From NCBI GenBank assembly GCA_016650175.1, contig JAENWG010000004.1, positions 18,759 through 82,758 of the forward strand: a stretch of DNA of 64,000 bases. The letters are read 5' to 3'. The stretch's first letter is position 1. Every line of letters starts with the position of its first letter. The translations under genes were made by a program, and so were the position numbers. Source of the stretch: Peptostreptococcaceae bacterium (GTDB taxonomy: Bacteria; Bacillota; Clostridia; Peptostreptococcales; Anaerovoracaceae). Positions 15,568-25,848 of this stretch are shown here, in pieces. Under the pieces are notes generated by a model. That model had not been told where the DNA came from, made no database searches, and saw only the letters and a program-made list of their open reading frames with translations.

Positions 15568-16926
15568 TTAACTCTTTACTGCTAATCTTACTTCTAAATC
15601 TTCTTCCGCTTTTTTTATTAATACATCCTCATCATTTTCTAGTTTATTTTCTATGACCAGCTCCAATAACCGCTCTAATTCTTCGCCTAATGCTGGTCCT
15701 TTTTCGTAGCCTATCTCAAAAAGAATATTTCCATTTATATTTAGATCCTTTAAAGAAAAGCACGAATTCTCTTCTATGACTTTATCTACCTTTTTTTCAA
15801 AATTTTCAATATTAGCTAATCTTTCATCAACAATTTCGGGGTTTTGAGATTTTACATCAGCTTTTTCAAGCTCAATCAACATTCTAAGTCTCTTTTCACC
15901 AAAGTGATTAAGCTTATGCTTCGCATATTTTTCGGTCGGTGAAAAAACCGTTCCGTGTGCTTTAATAACAAAACTTATGTCTGCCAAACTTTCATTATCA
16001 TATTTTAGTCTCTTCAATATTTCTTCTGCAACTTCTGACCCTTTTGTTTCATGATGATAAAAGTGTCCCCATCCTTTATCCATAACAAAACATTGCGGTT
16101 TTGCCAAATCATGTAAGAACGCTGCCATTCTATATTTTTTGTTGTTATCAATAAGTGAAACTGCATTTATTATATGTTCATATACATCATATATATGATA
16201 AGGATTGCACTGATCAAAGTCGAAGCTTTCTCTTATTTCTGGTATGAAAACAGCTATAACTTCTTTATAAGCCATTAATACTCTTCTGGCATCCTTACCT
16301 ATTAATATTTTCTCGAACTCGTTACGAACACGCTCTATTGAAATTTTCAACAATAAATCTTTCAATTTGATAATTGCTTTTTCTGTTTCTTTATTAGCAT
16401 GAAAGCCAAGTTCCGATTGGAATCTTATGGCCCTAAGTATTCTTAGTGCATCCTCATTGAACCTGTCTTCAGGTTCTCCAACACAACGAATAATCTTATT
16501 CTTTATATCTTTTTGTCCGCCATTTTCATCAATAATATTACCGTAAGCATCCATTGCAATAGCGTTAACAGTAAAATCGCGTCTTTTAAGATCTTCTGCT
16601 AACGAAACAGTGAATTTTACAGAATCCGGCCTTCTCTTGTCAGTGTACTTACCATCTATTCTAAAGGTGGTCACCTCATAAGATTCTCCTTTGTCCAAGA
16701 CCGTAATCGTGCCATGCTTAATTCCAGTTTCCACAATTTTATATTCACTTAGAATTAGATTTAATTCTTTTGGAGTTGCCGATGTCGTTATATCCCAATC
16801 TTTAGGATTTCTCCCCATTAAAATATCCCTAACGCATCCTCCTACAAGATACGCTTCGTAACCTTTGCTATTTATTATTTTAAGAATCCTTATAGCCCCT
16901 ACAGGTGCTTTATTTATCTTTTCCAT
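15568..16926 (-). CDS. cca: CCA tRNA nucleotidyltransferase
   Basis: Adds or repairs the 3' CCA of tRNAs without a nucleic acid template. From the ATG at 16926 the protein is 452 residues; a TTG six codons upstream is possible but less likely. Class II nucleotidyltransferase head: YLVGGCVRD (about residues 26-34) and catalytic DWD at 43-45. The RNA-binding and HD-like segment (HDLAKP around residue 262, HHETKGSEVAEEI) fits the bacterial HD-containing form. The start overlaps the end of ddl by 17 bases. Confidence 0.93.
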   Translation of the reverse strand: MEKINKAPVGAIRILKIINSKGYEAYLVGGCVRDILMGRNPKDWDITTSATPKELNLILSEYKIVETGIKHGTITVLDKGESYEVTTFRIDGKYTDKRRPDSVKFTVSLAEDLKRRDFTVNAIAMDAYGNIIDENGGQKDIKNKIIRCVGEPEDRFNEDALRILRAIRFQSELGFHANKETEKAIIKLKDLLLKISIERVRNEFEKILIGKDARRVLMAYKEVIAVFIPEIRESFDFDQCNPYHIYDVYEHIINAVSLIDNNKKYRMAAFLHDLAKPQCFVMDKGWGHFYHHETKGSEVAEEILKRLKYDNESLADISFVIKAHGTVFSPTEKYAKHKLNHFGEKRLRMLIELEKADVKSQNPEIVDERLANIENFEKKVDKVIEENSCFSLKDLNINGNILFEIGYEKGPALGEELERLLELVIENKLENDEDVLIKKAEEDLEVRLAVKS

Positions 16927-17980
16927 TTTCCATCGCCAATTCAATCAATCTGTCTACAAGCTCTGGACCTTTAATTCCTTCATTTTCCCAAAGCTTAGGA
17001 TACATACTGATGTCAGTAAATCCTGGTATTGTATTTATTTCGTTAAATATAATTTCATTATCCTTATTTAAAAAGAAGTCAACTCTAGCCATTCCCGCGC
17101 AGTCAAGAGCTTTGTATAACTTTATAGCCGCCTCTTTAAATTCTTCAATTTTTTCTTTAGTCAAGCCGCCAGCTAAAAGCGTCTTAGAATTCGGATTGTT
17201 GTATTTAGAATCATAATCATAAAATTCTCCGGCCGTAATTATCTCTCCAGGTACCGTAGCAACTGGATTTAAATTTCCTAAAACAGCTACTTCTATTTCC
17301 CTGCCTTCTATCATTTCTTCTACTAAAGCTTTCTTATCGTAATTAAACGATACTTCTAGAGATGTTATCAAACCCTTCAATTCACTAGCTTTAGTTACTC
17401 CTACCGACGAGCCAGTTGAGCAAGATTTTACAAATAGCGGAAATTTTCCTTCATGCTTTTCCATTATATAGTTCGCCATTTTTTCCTTGTCATTTTCAAA
17501 GTCATGCTTATATACTACTACGTGTTTAGCCATCATAATTCCTGTAGGCAACGCCATCTGTTTTGTAAATGATTTGTCCATGCAACAAGCAGATGATAAA
17601 ACACCCGGCCCTACATATGGAATCCCAGCAAGTTCTAAAAGCCCTTGAATATCTCCATCTTCTCCGTGTTCTCCGTGAAGAACTGGAAATACGCAATCTA
17701 TTCTTTCTGTAATCAATTCATTTTTTTCGTAAAACGCAATTTCTTTTTTATCGGGATTAGGATTTATAAAAACTTCTTTATTGTCAGCTAATTCTCCCCA
17801 TGTCATGTTTTTTATATCGTTTAAACTAGCTTCTGTCTTAAGCCATTTCCCTGTTTTTGTAATACCTATTTTAATTATTTCGTATTTTTTTTCATCTATC
17901 CATCCTAAAATCGTAACCGCTGATTTACAAGCAACTTCATGTTCTGCTGATTTACCTCCAAATATTACCGCAATTTTCAT
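16910..17980 (-). CDS. ddl: D-alanine--D-alanine ligase
   Basis: ATP-grasp enzyme forming the D-Ala-D-Ala dipeptide of peptidoglycan precursors. The 356-residue protein begins MKIAVIFGGKSAEHEV, the family N-terminus, and contains KSCSTGSSVGV (about residues 172-182), the ATP-grasp segment FYDYDSKY, and the Mg-binding end FNEINTIPGF (about 311-320). The Tyr in the YDYDSKY loop agrees with a normal D-Ala-specific enzyme rather than a vancomycin-resistance D-lactate ligase. It lies three bases after prmC. Confidence 0.94.
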   Translation of the reverse strand: MKIAVIFGGKSAEHEVACKSAVTILGWIDEKKYEIIKIGITKTGKWLKTEASLNDIKNMTWGELADNKEVFINPNPDKKEIAFYEKNELITERIDCVFPVLHGEHGEDGDIQGLLELAGIPYVGPGVLSSACCMDKSFTKQMALPTGIMMAKHVVVYKHDFENDKEKMANYIMEKHEGKFPLFVKSCSTGSSVGVTKASELKGLITSLEVSFNYDKKALVEEMIEGREIEVAVLGNLNPVATVPGEIITAGEFYDYDSKYNNPNSKTLLAGGLTKEKIEEFKEAAIKLYKALDCAGMARVDFFLNKDNEIIFNEINTIPGFTDISMYPKLWENEGIKGPELVDRLIELAMENGKDK

Positions 17981-17983
17981 TGT

Positions 17984-18835
17984 CTATACCTCCCTTTTCT
18001 CAGCCACTACCATTCTATCATTTTTCGAAAGATCCTTTAAGACCTTAACATTTATATATCTACCATCTTCATTTAACATCTTTATTAATTCCTCGCCTTG
18101 ATTATATCCTATTTCTAAAAGCATAAATCCTTTGTCGTTTAAGTGGTCATATGCTTCATTTACAATTCTTCTGTAAAAACAAAGCCCATCTTCTCCACCA
18201 TCTAAAGCCATTAAAGGTTCATAGTCTTTAACCTCTTGTTGAAGTTTAGGTATTTCGGTACTTTCTATGTATGGCGGATTTGAAATTATCATATCAAAGG
18301 ATTGATTTATTGATCTAAACAAATCACTATTTATAACGGTGATTTTGCCATTAACACCGTTTAACTCACTGTTATATTTTGCCACATCTAAAGCTTCTTT
18401 GCTTAAGTCTGCTAGGCTTACAAATACATTAGTAAGCTTTGCTACGGAAACGCCTATCGCACCGCTCCCTGTACAAATATCTAATACATCTTTAATTCTA
18501 TCATTCTTTTTTATTAAATCAATTGCAATTTCTACAAGCTCTTCTGTTTCTCTTCTTGGTATTAAAACATGTTCATTAACCCTAAAAGTTAATCCCATAA
18601 ATTCCTGGGTTTCTAATATATGCTGAATGGGTTTCCTCTTACTTCTTTCGTCAATAAGACTAAAGAATTCCGCTTCTTTGTCTTTGTGTGCTTCTTCATC
18701 TCCCGACAAAAATAGCTCACTATTTGTAATATTTTCAACATAACATAAAAGCATCTTCGCTTCATTTTTAGCATTGCTTATGCCTGCATTATTCAGACTC
18801 TTTGTTCCCACTTTTATCAGTTCGTTTAAATTCAT
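17984..18835 (-). CDS. prmC: Release factor glutamine N5-methyltransferase
   Basis: Methylates the Gln of the GGQ motif in release factors 1 and 2. The protein is 283 residues, with an N-terminal helical recognition domain, the SAM-binding motif DICTGSGAIGV (about residues 119-129) and catalytic NPPY at 186-189. AAGGAAG precedes the ATG, which lies inside the end of the upstream yqhQ gene, a 47-base overlap. Its substrate gene prfA is about 6 kb away on the same strand. Confidence 0.95.
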   Translation of the reverse strand: MNLNELIKVGTKSLNNAGISNAKNEAKMLLCYVENITNSELFLSGDEEAHKDKEAEFFSLIDERSKRKPIQHILETQEFMGLTFRVNEHVLIPRRETEELVEIAIDLIKKNDRIKDVLDICTGSGAIGVSVAKLTNVFVSLADLSKEALDVAKYNSELNGVNGKITVINSDLFRSINQSFDMIISNPPYIESTEIPKLQQEVKDYEPLMALDGGEDGLCFYRRIVNEAYDHLNDKGFMLLEIGYNQGEELIKMLNEDGRYINVKVLKDLSKNDRMVVAEKREV

Positions 18836-19838
18836 CTAAATCTTCCTTATTCGTTATTATATTCCCCTCTAAATCAGAAATACCTTCAACTAGCGGTGCG
18901 TCGTCATCTACTAATACTGCTTTTACAGCCACTATAGCCACTTCAAGCATCTTGTCATCTGGTTCTTTAGTAGTAATCTTCTGTAAATATAGCCCGGGCA
19001 TACTAAGTATTTCTACTAGTAAGTTATTGCTTCTGCCTGCCCACCTTAACAATTCATAGCTCAAACCCGCTACAACTGGAATTAGTAGTATTCTTGATAA
19101 AAGCCTAATTAGAAGGTTTGGCCATCCCATTAATGAAAATACTATTAAGCTTATAACCATTACAAAGACAAGAAAGCTAGTTCCACATCTAGGATGAAGT
19201 GTATAAAATTGCTGAGCATTTTCCGGTGTTAGCTCTAGCGATTTCTCTAGGCAGTGTATCGTCTTATGCTCTGCTCCATGGTATTGGAACACTCTTTTTA
19301 TGTCTTCCATTTTTGATATTAACAGTACATAGGCTACAAATAGTACTATTCTGAAAACACCTTCAACTAAGTTAAGAAGTATAACGGAGTCTGTAAATCT
19401 TCCTAGCCAATTCACTGCTGCTGTAGGGAACAAAACAAATACGACTACAGTAAACAGCAAGGACAATATTACTGTAAGAACCAATAATATGTTCCATGCT
19501 TTTTCCATACTGAAATTATCAGAAACCCATTTTTCAAATTTACTGTTTTCTGCTGGATCTTCTTCTGTAAATCTTTCGAGTATCTCAGCAGATTTCATCA
19601 AGGTTCCAGTACCCGTAACTAAAGAATTAATAAAGACTACTACTCCTCTAACAATAGGTATTTTTGACAATTTGCCACGTTTTTTATTTTTTTCAGTACG
19701 CAAATATATTCTATCATCTGGAAGTCTCATGGCGATGGCGGTTCTATTTTCGCCCTTCATCATTATGCCTTCCATTATAGCTTGGCCACCTATTTGGGTT
19801 GGGCAAGCATCTTTTAAAAAGATTTTTTTTAAATCCAT
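18789..19838 (-). CDS. yqhQ: DUF1385 membrane protein, YqhQ family
   Basis: Function is not established for this family. The 349-residue protein starts with the family motif QIGGQAIMEGIMMKG (about residues 16-30), has the segment YHGAEHKTIHCLE (about 190-202), and carries four or so hydrophobic segments between about residues 110 and 265. The conserved histidines and the EHK motif could bind metal or be catalytic, but that is a guess. It lies between rho and prmC, a placement repeated in many clostridial genomes. Confidence 0.9.
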   Translation of the reverse strand: MDLKKIFLKDACPTQIGGQAIMEGIMMKGENRTAIAMRLPDDRIYLRTEKNKKRGKLSKIPIVRGVVVFINSLVTGTGTLMKSAEILERFTEEDPAENSKFEKWVSDNFSMEKAWNILLVLTVILSLLFTVVVFVLFPTAAVNWLGRFTDSVILLNLVEGVFRIVLFVAYVLLISKMEDIKRVFQYHGAEHKTIHCLEKSLELTPENAQQFYTLHPRCGTSFLVFVMVISLIVFSLMGWPNLLIRLLSRILLIPVVAGLSYELLRWAGRSNNLLVEILSMPGLYLQKITTKEPDDKMLEVAIVAVKAVLVDDDAPLVEGISDLEGNIITNKEDLDEFKRTDKSGNKESE

Positions 19839-19850
19839 TATTTTTCTCCG

Positions 19851-21044
19851 CTAATCATTTAGTTTCGTCTTTTGCATTATCTTAATAAAGTCTTTATTGT
19901 TCTTGGTGTGTGAAATATTATCAATTATTTTTTCTGATATTTCCTGAGGGCTCCCACTAGACATGGCTTTTCTTATATTCCACATTACAGCAAACTCATC
20001 TGCTGTAAGCAGTAGGTCTTCACGTCTAGTCCCTGATCTATTAAGCTCAATCGCAGGGAATATTCTTCGTTCACTAAGTTTTCTATCTAAGTGAAGTTCC
20101 ATATTGCCTGTACCCTTGAATTCTTCGTAAATAACATCATCCATTCTGCTTCCTGTATCTACTAAGGCTGTAGCTAATATAGTTATACTTCCACCTTCTT
20201 CTATGTTTCTGGCTGCACCAAAAAATTTCTTTGGTGGATGAAGCGCGCCTGGGTCAAGTCCACCAGACAACGTTCTCCCTGACGAAGGAACCTCCAAGTT
20301 ATATGCTCTAGCCAGTCTAGTTATGCTATCTAGAAGTATTACAACATCTTTCCCATGTTCTGCAAGCCTCTTTGCTCTACTTAGAACCATTTCTGCCACC
20401 TTTACATGGTGTGCAGGCACTTCATCAAAGGTAGAATATATGACTTCACCGTTTTTAAGCGACCTTTTCATGTCCGTTACTTCTTCAGGTCTTTCATCTA
20501 CAAGAAGTACTATTAGCTCAATCTCAGGATAGTTCTTTTCTAGACTATGTGCTATTTTTTTTAACAAAACAGTTTTACCCGCTTTAGGCGGAGCTACTAT
20601 TAATCCTCTTTGTCCTTTTCCTATTGGTGCAACTAGATCTATAATTCTTGTAGAAAGTTCTATACTAGAATCTTCCAATACAAATTTTTCAGTAGGAAAA
20701 ATTGGAGTTAGATTGTCAAAATTAGGCCTGTTTCTTGCTGTTTCTGGGTCTTCTCCGTTTACCGCTAAAACATAAAGTAGTGCTCCAAATTTTTCTGTGT
20801 CTTTAGGTTTTCTTGATATTCCTTTAATCTTGTCACCTTTTTTTAATCTGAATCTTCTGATTTGTGTAGGCGATACATAAATATCTTTTGATGATGTTAA
20901 GAAATTATTAAATCTAAGAAAGCCAAATCCCCCATCTGCAATGTCTATAATCCCTTCTACTTCTGGGCGATCTTCTTGTTTTACTTCTTCTTGAATATTT
21001 TCATTTTCTGTTTTTATCACTTCTGTGTTGTTTTTTTCTGTCAT
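19851..21044 (-). CDS. rho: Transcription termination factor Rho
   Basis: Hexameric RNA helicase that ends untranslated transcripts. The 397-residue protein has an OB-fold RNA-binding domain (about residues 25-100, GFGFLRF near 38) and a RecA-type motor with Walker A APPKAGKT (about 150-157), Walker B VILLDS and the Q/R-loop region SGTRRED. It is shorter than E. coli Rho, with an acidic, Lys/Glu-rich N-terminus instead of a clear helical extension. The start overlaps the upstream permease stop by four bases (ATGA). Confidence 0.96.
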   Translation of the reverse strand: MTEKNNTEVIKTENENIQEEVKQEDRPEVEGIIDIADGGFGFLRFNNFLTSSKDIYVSPTQIRRFRLKKGDKIKGISRKPKDTEKFGALLYVLAVNGEDPETARNRPNFDNLTPIFPTEKFVLEDSSIELSTRIIDLVAPIGKGQRGLIVAPPKAGKTVLLKKIAHSLEKNYPEIELIVLLVDERPEEVTDMKRSLKNGEVIYSTFDEVPAHHVKVAEMVLSRAKRLAEHGKDVVILLDSITRLARAYNLEVPSSGRTLSGGLDPGALHPPKKFFGAARNIEEGGSITILATALVDTGSRMDDVIYEEFKGTGNMELHLDRKLSERRIFPAIELNRSGTRREDLLLTADEFAVMWNIRKAMSSGSPQEISEKIIDNISHTKNNKDFIKIMQKTKLND

Positions 21045-22201
21045 AGTTGTTCTGGCAATACCCCTCCTTTTTTGTCAATGCGTATATTTACCCACTCTTT
21101 GAAAAGTTGATACATTACTGATACTATCGGTATAAACAAGATCATTCCTGTGACTCCAAACAAGCTTCCGCCTGTAGTTACCGCAACTAATACCCAAATA
21201 GATGGAAGTCCTAAACTTGTTCCTACTACATGAGGATAAATCACGTTGCCTTCAATTTGCTGAAGTATTAATGAAATGATTAAATATGAAATAACTCTTA
21301 TAGGACTAACTGTAAGTATAAATACAGCTCCAATTATTGTTCCTATAATAGCACCAAATATCGGTATAAGGGTTGAAAACCCAATAACTACCGCTATAAC
21401 AGCTGCATATGGAAAACTAAATATCGATAGCACTATGAAAAACAGCGTTCCTGTTATTAGTCCTTCAATGCATTGTCCGCTTAAAAATTTATGGAAAGCA
21501 TCGTAAGTCATAATACTTACTTTTTCGACTTTTTTATAATGATTTTTATTAAATATTGCATTTAACACTTTTTTTGCTTGTCTTTTTAAGTTTCCCTTTT
21601 GAGCCAAAATATAGCAAGCAAATACCAATCCAATTACTGTGCTAAATACAGCGCTTGCTATCGTAGTCACTATAGTAACTCCTGAAGACAATATTTCTCC
21701 TGCACTATCTTTTAAGTATGTAATGAAATTCGTTGTTATTTCACTGAAGTTTATTGATAAGTCGCCTACAAATTCATTTAACGTTTCATTGCTTGACGTA
21801 ATTCCGTTAAGCCAACTTATAAAATCAGGTATTACGTATTGCAGCGAATTAGCAAACACGATTAAAGATTTTCCCAGTTCAGGAACTACCCAAAGAGCTA
21901 ATATCGCTAGTAAAAGTAATATGAAAATTGTGGATAATATTATACTTACAAAACGACCTATTCCTTTTAGTCTTGGTTTCCCCTCAGTTTTATTAAGTGG
22001 AAAAAGTTTGCGCTCTATTGCTGACATAGGTACGTTTATGATAAAAGCTATTACTCCTCCGATAAAAAACGGCTCAAGTATTCCAATGACTTTTGTAAAA
22101 CCTACCGCTACAACATCAATTCTCATAGCAATTAATACCAACGCTACTGAAAAAGCTATTAACATGGCAAGCCTTTTCATATTATTTTTTGTTAAGTCCA
22201 T
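21041..22201 (-). CDS. AI-2E family membrane permease
   Basis: Member of the AI-2E/TqsA/YdiK permease family; members have been linked to autoinducer-2 export and to sodium/proton antiport, so the substrate is open. The 386-residue protein has about eight hydrophobic segments, an extracytoplasmic stretch at about residues 110-150, and the conserved C-terminal helices containing [16 protein letters not shown] (about 324-339). AAGGAAGG precedes the ATG. It lies 13 bases from the RND exporter gene and overlaps rho. Confidence 0.88.
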   Translation of the reverse strand: MDLTKNNMKRLAMLIAFSVALVLIAMRIDVVAVGFTKVIGILEPFFIGGVIAFIINVPMSAIERKLFPLNKTEGKPRLKGIGRFVSIILSTIFILLLLAILALWVVPELGKSLIVFANSLQYVIPDFISWLNGITSSNETLNEFVGDLSINFSEITTNFITYLKDSAGEILSSGVTIVTTIASAVFSTVIGLVFACYILAQKGNLKRQAKKVLNAIFNKNHYKKVEKVSIMTYDAFHKFLSGQCIEGLITGTLFFIVLSIFSFPYAAVIAVVIGFSTLIPIFGAIIGTIIGAVFILTVSPIRVISYLIISLILQQIEGNVIYPHVVGTSLGLPSIWVLVAVTTGGSLFGVTGMILFIPIVSVMYQLFKEWVNIRIDKKGGVLPEQL

Positions 22202-22214
22202 TATGTGTCCTTCC

Positions 22215-25200
22215 TTAGACTATTATATCACTAATGTCTAAATCTTCATCTGAAACAAATTTATATTCTTCTTTATTAAAGAAGTCGTAAATACATGGAA
22301 CAATATATAGCGTCATTAGCGTTGCATATGTTAGTCCTCCTATGCATACAATAGCTACTGGCTGCATCATTTCAGTACCCATCTCTCTGCCTAGTGCCAT
22401 AACTATAAGGCCACAAATAGTAGTTAAACTAGTCATAAGTATAGGTCTCATCCTGGTTACACCTGCTTCAATTAGTGCGTCTCTTTTCTTATAACCTTTG
22501 GCCCTTAATTGATTTACATAATCAACAAGCACTATACCATTATTAACGATTATTCCCACCAGCATTACTAATCCTATCATTGCGATTACGCTTAATAGGT
22601 TACCCGTAATAAGCAGTCCTAAGAATCCGCCTGTCATAGCAAGCGGAATAGTAAACATTATTATAAATGGTGACTTTAGCGACTGGAACTGCGCAACCAT
22701 TATTAGATATATAAACAATACACCTAGAGCTAACATCATTGTCAGTTTTTTAATACCGTCCATTACAGTTTCGTTTTCACCATGGAATTCAACGCTCATA
22801 CCTTCGGGAAGTTCTATTTTCTCTACGGCATTCATTGCTTTAGATGTTGTTAGTGTAATATTATATCCTTCTTCTAATGTTGCGCTAACTGTAATTATTC
22901 TGTTTTGATTTTTTCTTTTAATTACATTCAGCGTTTCTTTTTCTTCTACATCTGTTACATCTTTTAATAGAACATTGGTTTTTTCACCGGTTATAGAGGT
23001 TGCTTCTATTTCCATGTTCTCTATTTCGTCTCTAGTCATCTCAGAGTTTTTTGCATTCATAACCACAACTTCATAACTATTCTTATCTGTGTCAATCTCT
23101 GTCGCTATTATTGAGTTATTAATCTTTTGAGTAATAGCGGCGTAAACTGTCGCAACCATAAGACCTTTTTCCATTGCTTTCTTTTTATTTACTACGAAAT
23201 GTAATTCCGGTTCAGAATCTTCTAGCCCATTATCAATTTCGTCAATTCCTTCTACATTTTTTAATTCTTTAGCTATTTCCTTTGCACTGTCTTGAAGTTC
23301 GGTTAAATCATTACCTTTAATTTCTATGGTAATACCGTCTCCTCCCATAGCCGTTGTAAAATCAGATATATCAGAACCGCTTGCTTCTACCTTTGCATTT
23401 TTCGGATAATCCAATTTATTAATTTCTTTTTCTATATCTAAGCTACTCTTACCATTGCTTTGATCAATCATCGCATACATAGTAACTTTGGAATAATCTG
23501 CTTTACCACCTGACATGTCCATCATGCTACCACCCATCATAGTTCCTACATCATTAACACCTTCGATGTTAGAAATTTGCTCAACTATGCCATCCGTCAT
23601 TTCCTTCATTTCATTGTAATTTGTTTCGTCTGGATAAGTAATTTCCACGCCTACTTGAGGAGAGTTCATTTCAGGCATAAATATGAAACCCTTTGATAAT
23701 ACTGAAACCGTACTAAATATAAGTAGCAGCGTTGCCACTATCAGTATTATAGCTTTGTGATTTAATACCCAGTCTAACGAGCTTCTATATTTAAGCATTA
23801 CCTTGCCTTCTTCTTTTTTCTTAGGCATAGTATTTTTCAACATTTTAGAAGACATAGCAGGAACTAACGTAAGTCCAATTATCAAACTTGCTATAAGCGC
23901 TACCGTAACGGTAATTGCCATATCCGAAAACAGTTGTTTCGTTAGTCCTTCAATAAATATAATTGGTACAAACACAGAGACAGTAGTTAGTGTTGATGCA
24001 ATTATAGCTCCTGAAACTTGTTTTGCCCCAGCATACGAAGCTTTTGCAAGTGGTACTCCTTCGCTTCTAAGTCTGAATATATTTTCTATTACTACTACAG
24101 AATTATCGACGATCATACCTACCGCGACAGCTAACCCTGATATTGATACTATGTTAATACTTACGTCAAACAAATACATGAGGAATATAGCGAACATCAA
24201 ACTGGTCGGAATACTAATAATCGTAATTATCGTAGGTTTTATGTCTTTTAAAAATAACAGCAATATTAAAAATGCAAATATTGCTCCAAACAGCAAGCTC
24301 TTAAGAATAGAAGATATCATAAGCCTAATATAATCGCCTTGGTCCATGAGACTTATTAGGTTTAGTCCTTCATGTTCAGCTGTTAATTCTTTTACTTTAT
24401 CATTTATATTAGTAGATACTTCTGCCGTAGCATAATTAGATTGCTTCGACAACATTAATAAGACACTTGGATTTCCATTTAAATTAGCATAAGATGTATT
24501 GGAATTATCTTCTATATACACATCTGCAACATCGCTTAAGGTAATATCGCCTACACTTTCTGTGTCGATGCTCATTAGTAATAAATTTTTCATAGAATCA
24601 ACAGATTCCACCTTATCACCAACACTTACTAAATATCGACCTTCTTCTTCGCCTATATATCCTGCAGGCATATCAAAATTCTGCGCCTTTAGCATATTGG
24701 CTACCATTTCTACGGTAATCATATCCCCAATATTAGCTTGTTCTCTAGCTGCTTCAGCTTCTGAATCTACCGTACTTAATGCCTTGCCTAATTCTGATTG
24801 CGCAGCACTTAGTGCTGTTTCAGTTTCTTCTAATTTGCTCTTGGAATCTTCTAAAAAAGATTTAGTTTGCAATAATTCTTGTTCAGTACCATCTAAATCG
24901 TTATTATACGAAGTGTACTGTGAAACAATCACATTTGGGTCAAGGGAAAGTCCATTGTCTGTAATAACTCCCGTGACGCCCTGGCCGAATTCGTCGCTGT
25001 CTAAGTCGCCTCCTAAAGTAAGTAAAGATTTACTTACTTGCACACCTATTAACCCAACATTGACCTGGTCTAGTCCACTTTGAAGTTCTTCTTTACCTTC
25101 TATTATTTTAGTTAGACCATCGTCAACTTTTGCTTTTTGAGTAGTTATTTCATTTTTAGCTGTAGCAATTTTACTATTAATATCATTTAATACTTTATTA

Positions 25201-25784
25201 TTTAGTTCGTCAATTTTATCTTGATTAATTGATACCATCAGAGTTTCTTCTAACATTCCATTTGTATCAACAGATGCCACACCGGTAGTTCCTTCTAATG
25301 CATCTAAAAGCTCTTCATCTAAAAACGCTGAAAGCTCTGCTTGGCTTTTCCCTTCGTATTCAACGGCCATTATGCTAATTGGAATCATACTAGGATTTAG
25401 TTTAAGGATAGTAGATGTTCCTACCCTATCATCCCATTCACCGCTAGCCATATTAATATCTTCTAAAATATCGACTACAACATTATCTATATCAGCTTGT
25501 TCATTAAATTCAATTGTTATAATTGAATAATTAGAGTTTGCTGTTGATTCAACATTTTCTACATTTTCAAGCATCATAAAAGATCGTTCAAGAGGCTTGT
25601 TTATGTCGTCTTCAACTTTTTCAGGAGTAGAACCCGGATAAGGCGTAATTACCACAACATAAGGAAGGTCCATTTTGGGGAAAAGGTCCGGAACCATACG
25701 AACATAAGCAACTATTCCTAATATTATTATCAATATTACCGCTACAAATATAGTAAACGGTTTTTTTACGCTCAATTTAATCAT
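22215..25784 (-). CDS. RND-family exporter with coiled-coil insertion
   Basis: Large inner-membrane exporter of the HAE1/AcrB class, 1189 residues, about 150 more than AcrB. One helix near residues 11-30, then an extracytoplasmic domain, six helices (about 490-680), a second such domain and a final helix bundle (about 1010-1175). The proton-relay helix reads GMIVDNSVVVIENI. The extra length sits at about residues 200-345 as Lys/Glu/Gln/Ser-rich heptad-like sequence, probably a coiled coil. No membrane fusion protein or outer-membrane factor gene is nearby, as expected in a single-membrane cell. Substrate unknown; drugs, surfactants or lipids are candidates. Confidence 0.9.
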   Translation of the reverse strand: MIKLSVKKPFTIFVAVILIIILGIVAYVRMVPDLFPKMDLPYVVVITPYPGSTPEKVEDDINKPLERSFMMLENVENVESTANSNYSIITIEFNEQADIDNVVVDILEDINMASGEWDDRVGTSTILKLNPSMIPISIMAVEYEGKSQAELSAFLDEELLDALEGTTGVASVDTNGMLEETLMVSINQDKIDELNNKVLNDINSKIATAKNEITTQKAKVDDGLTKIIEGKEELQSGLDQVNVGLIGVQVSKSLLTLGGDLDSDEFGQGVTGVITDNGLSLDPNVIVSQYTSYNNDLDGTEQELLQTKSFLEDSKSKLEETETALSAAQSELGKALSTVDSEAEAAREQANIGDMITVEMVANMLKAQNFDMPAGYIGEEEGRYLVSVGDKVESVDSMKNLLLMSIDTESVGDITLSDVADVYIEDNSNTSYANLNGNPSVLLMLSKQSNYATAEVSTNINDKVKELTAEHEGLNLISLMDQGDYIRLMISSILKSLLFGAIFAFLILLLFLKDIKPTIITIISIPTSLMFAIFLMYLFDVSINIVSISGLAVAVGMIVDNSVVVIENIFRLRSEGVPLAKASYAGAKQVSGAIIASTLTTVSVFVPIIFIEGLTKQLFSDMAITVTVALIASLIIGLTLVPAMSSKMLKNTMPKKKEEGKVMLKYRSSLDWVLNHKAIILIVATLLLIFSTVSVLSKGFIFMPEMNSPQVGVEITYPDETNYNEMKEMTDGIVEQISNIEGVNDVGTMMGGSMMDMSGGKADYSKVTMYAMIDQSNGKSSLDIEKEINKLDYPKNAKVEASGSDISDFTTAMGGDGITIEIKGNDLTELQDSAKEIAKELKNVEGIDEIDNGLEDSEPELHFVVNKKKAMEKGLMVATVYAAITQKINNSIIATEIDTDKNSYEVVVMNAKNSEMTRDEIENMEIEATSITGEKTNVLLKDVTDVEEKETLNVIKRKNQNRIITVSATLEEGYNITLTTSKAMNAVEKIELPEGMSVEFHGENETVMDGIKKLTMMLALGVLFIYLIMVAQFQSLKSPFIIMFTIPLAMTGGFLGLLITGNLLSVIAMIGLVMLVGIIVNNGIVLVDYVNQLRAKGYKKRDALIEAGVTRMRPILMTSLTTICGLIVMALGREMGTEMMQPVAIVCIGGLTYATLMTLYIVPCIYDFFNKEEYKFVSDEDLDISDIIV

Positions 25785-25801
25785 TTATTGTCCTCGTTTT
25801 A

Positions 25802-25830
25802 TTGTTATTCTATCAAAATTATGGTAATAT
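25802..25830 (+). promoter_or_regulatory. Possible aroB promoter
   Basis: TTGTTA at 25802-25807 and TAATAT at 25825-25830 are separated by 17 bases. The resulting leader would be only about 12 bases, just enough for AGGAG at 25838-25842, so the assignment is tentative. Confidence 0.35.
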
Positions 25831-25848
25831 TCCGATAGGAGAGTGGAT

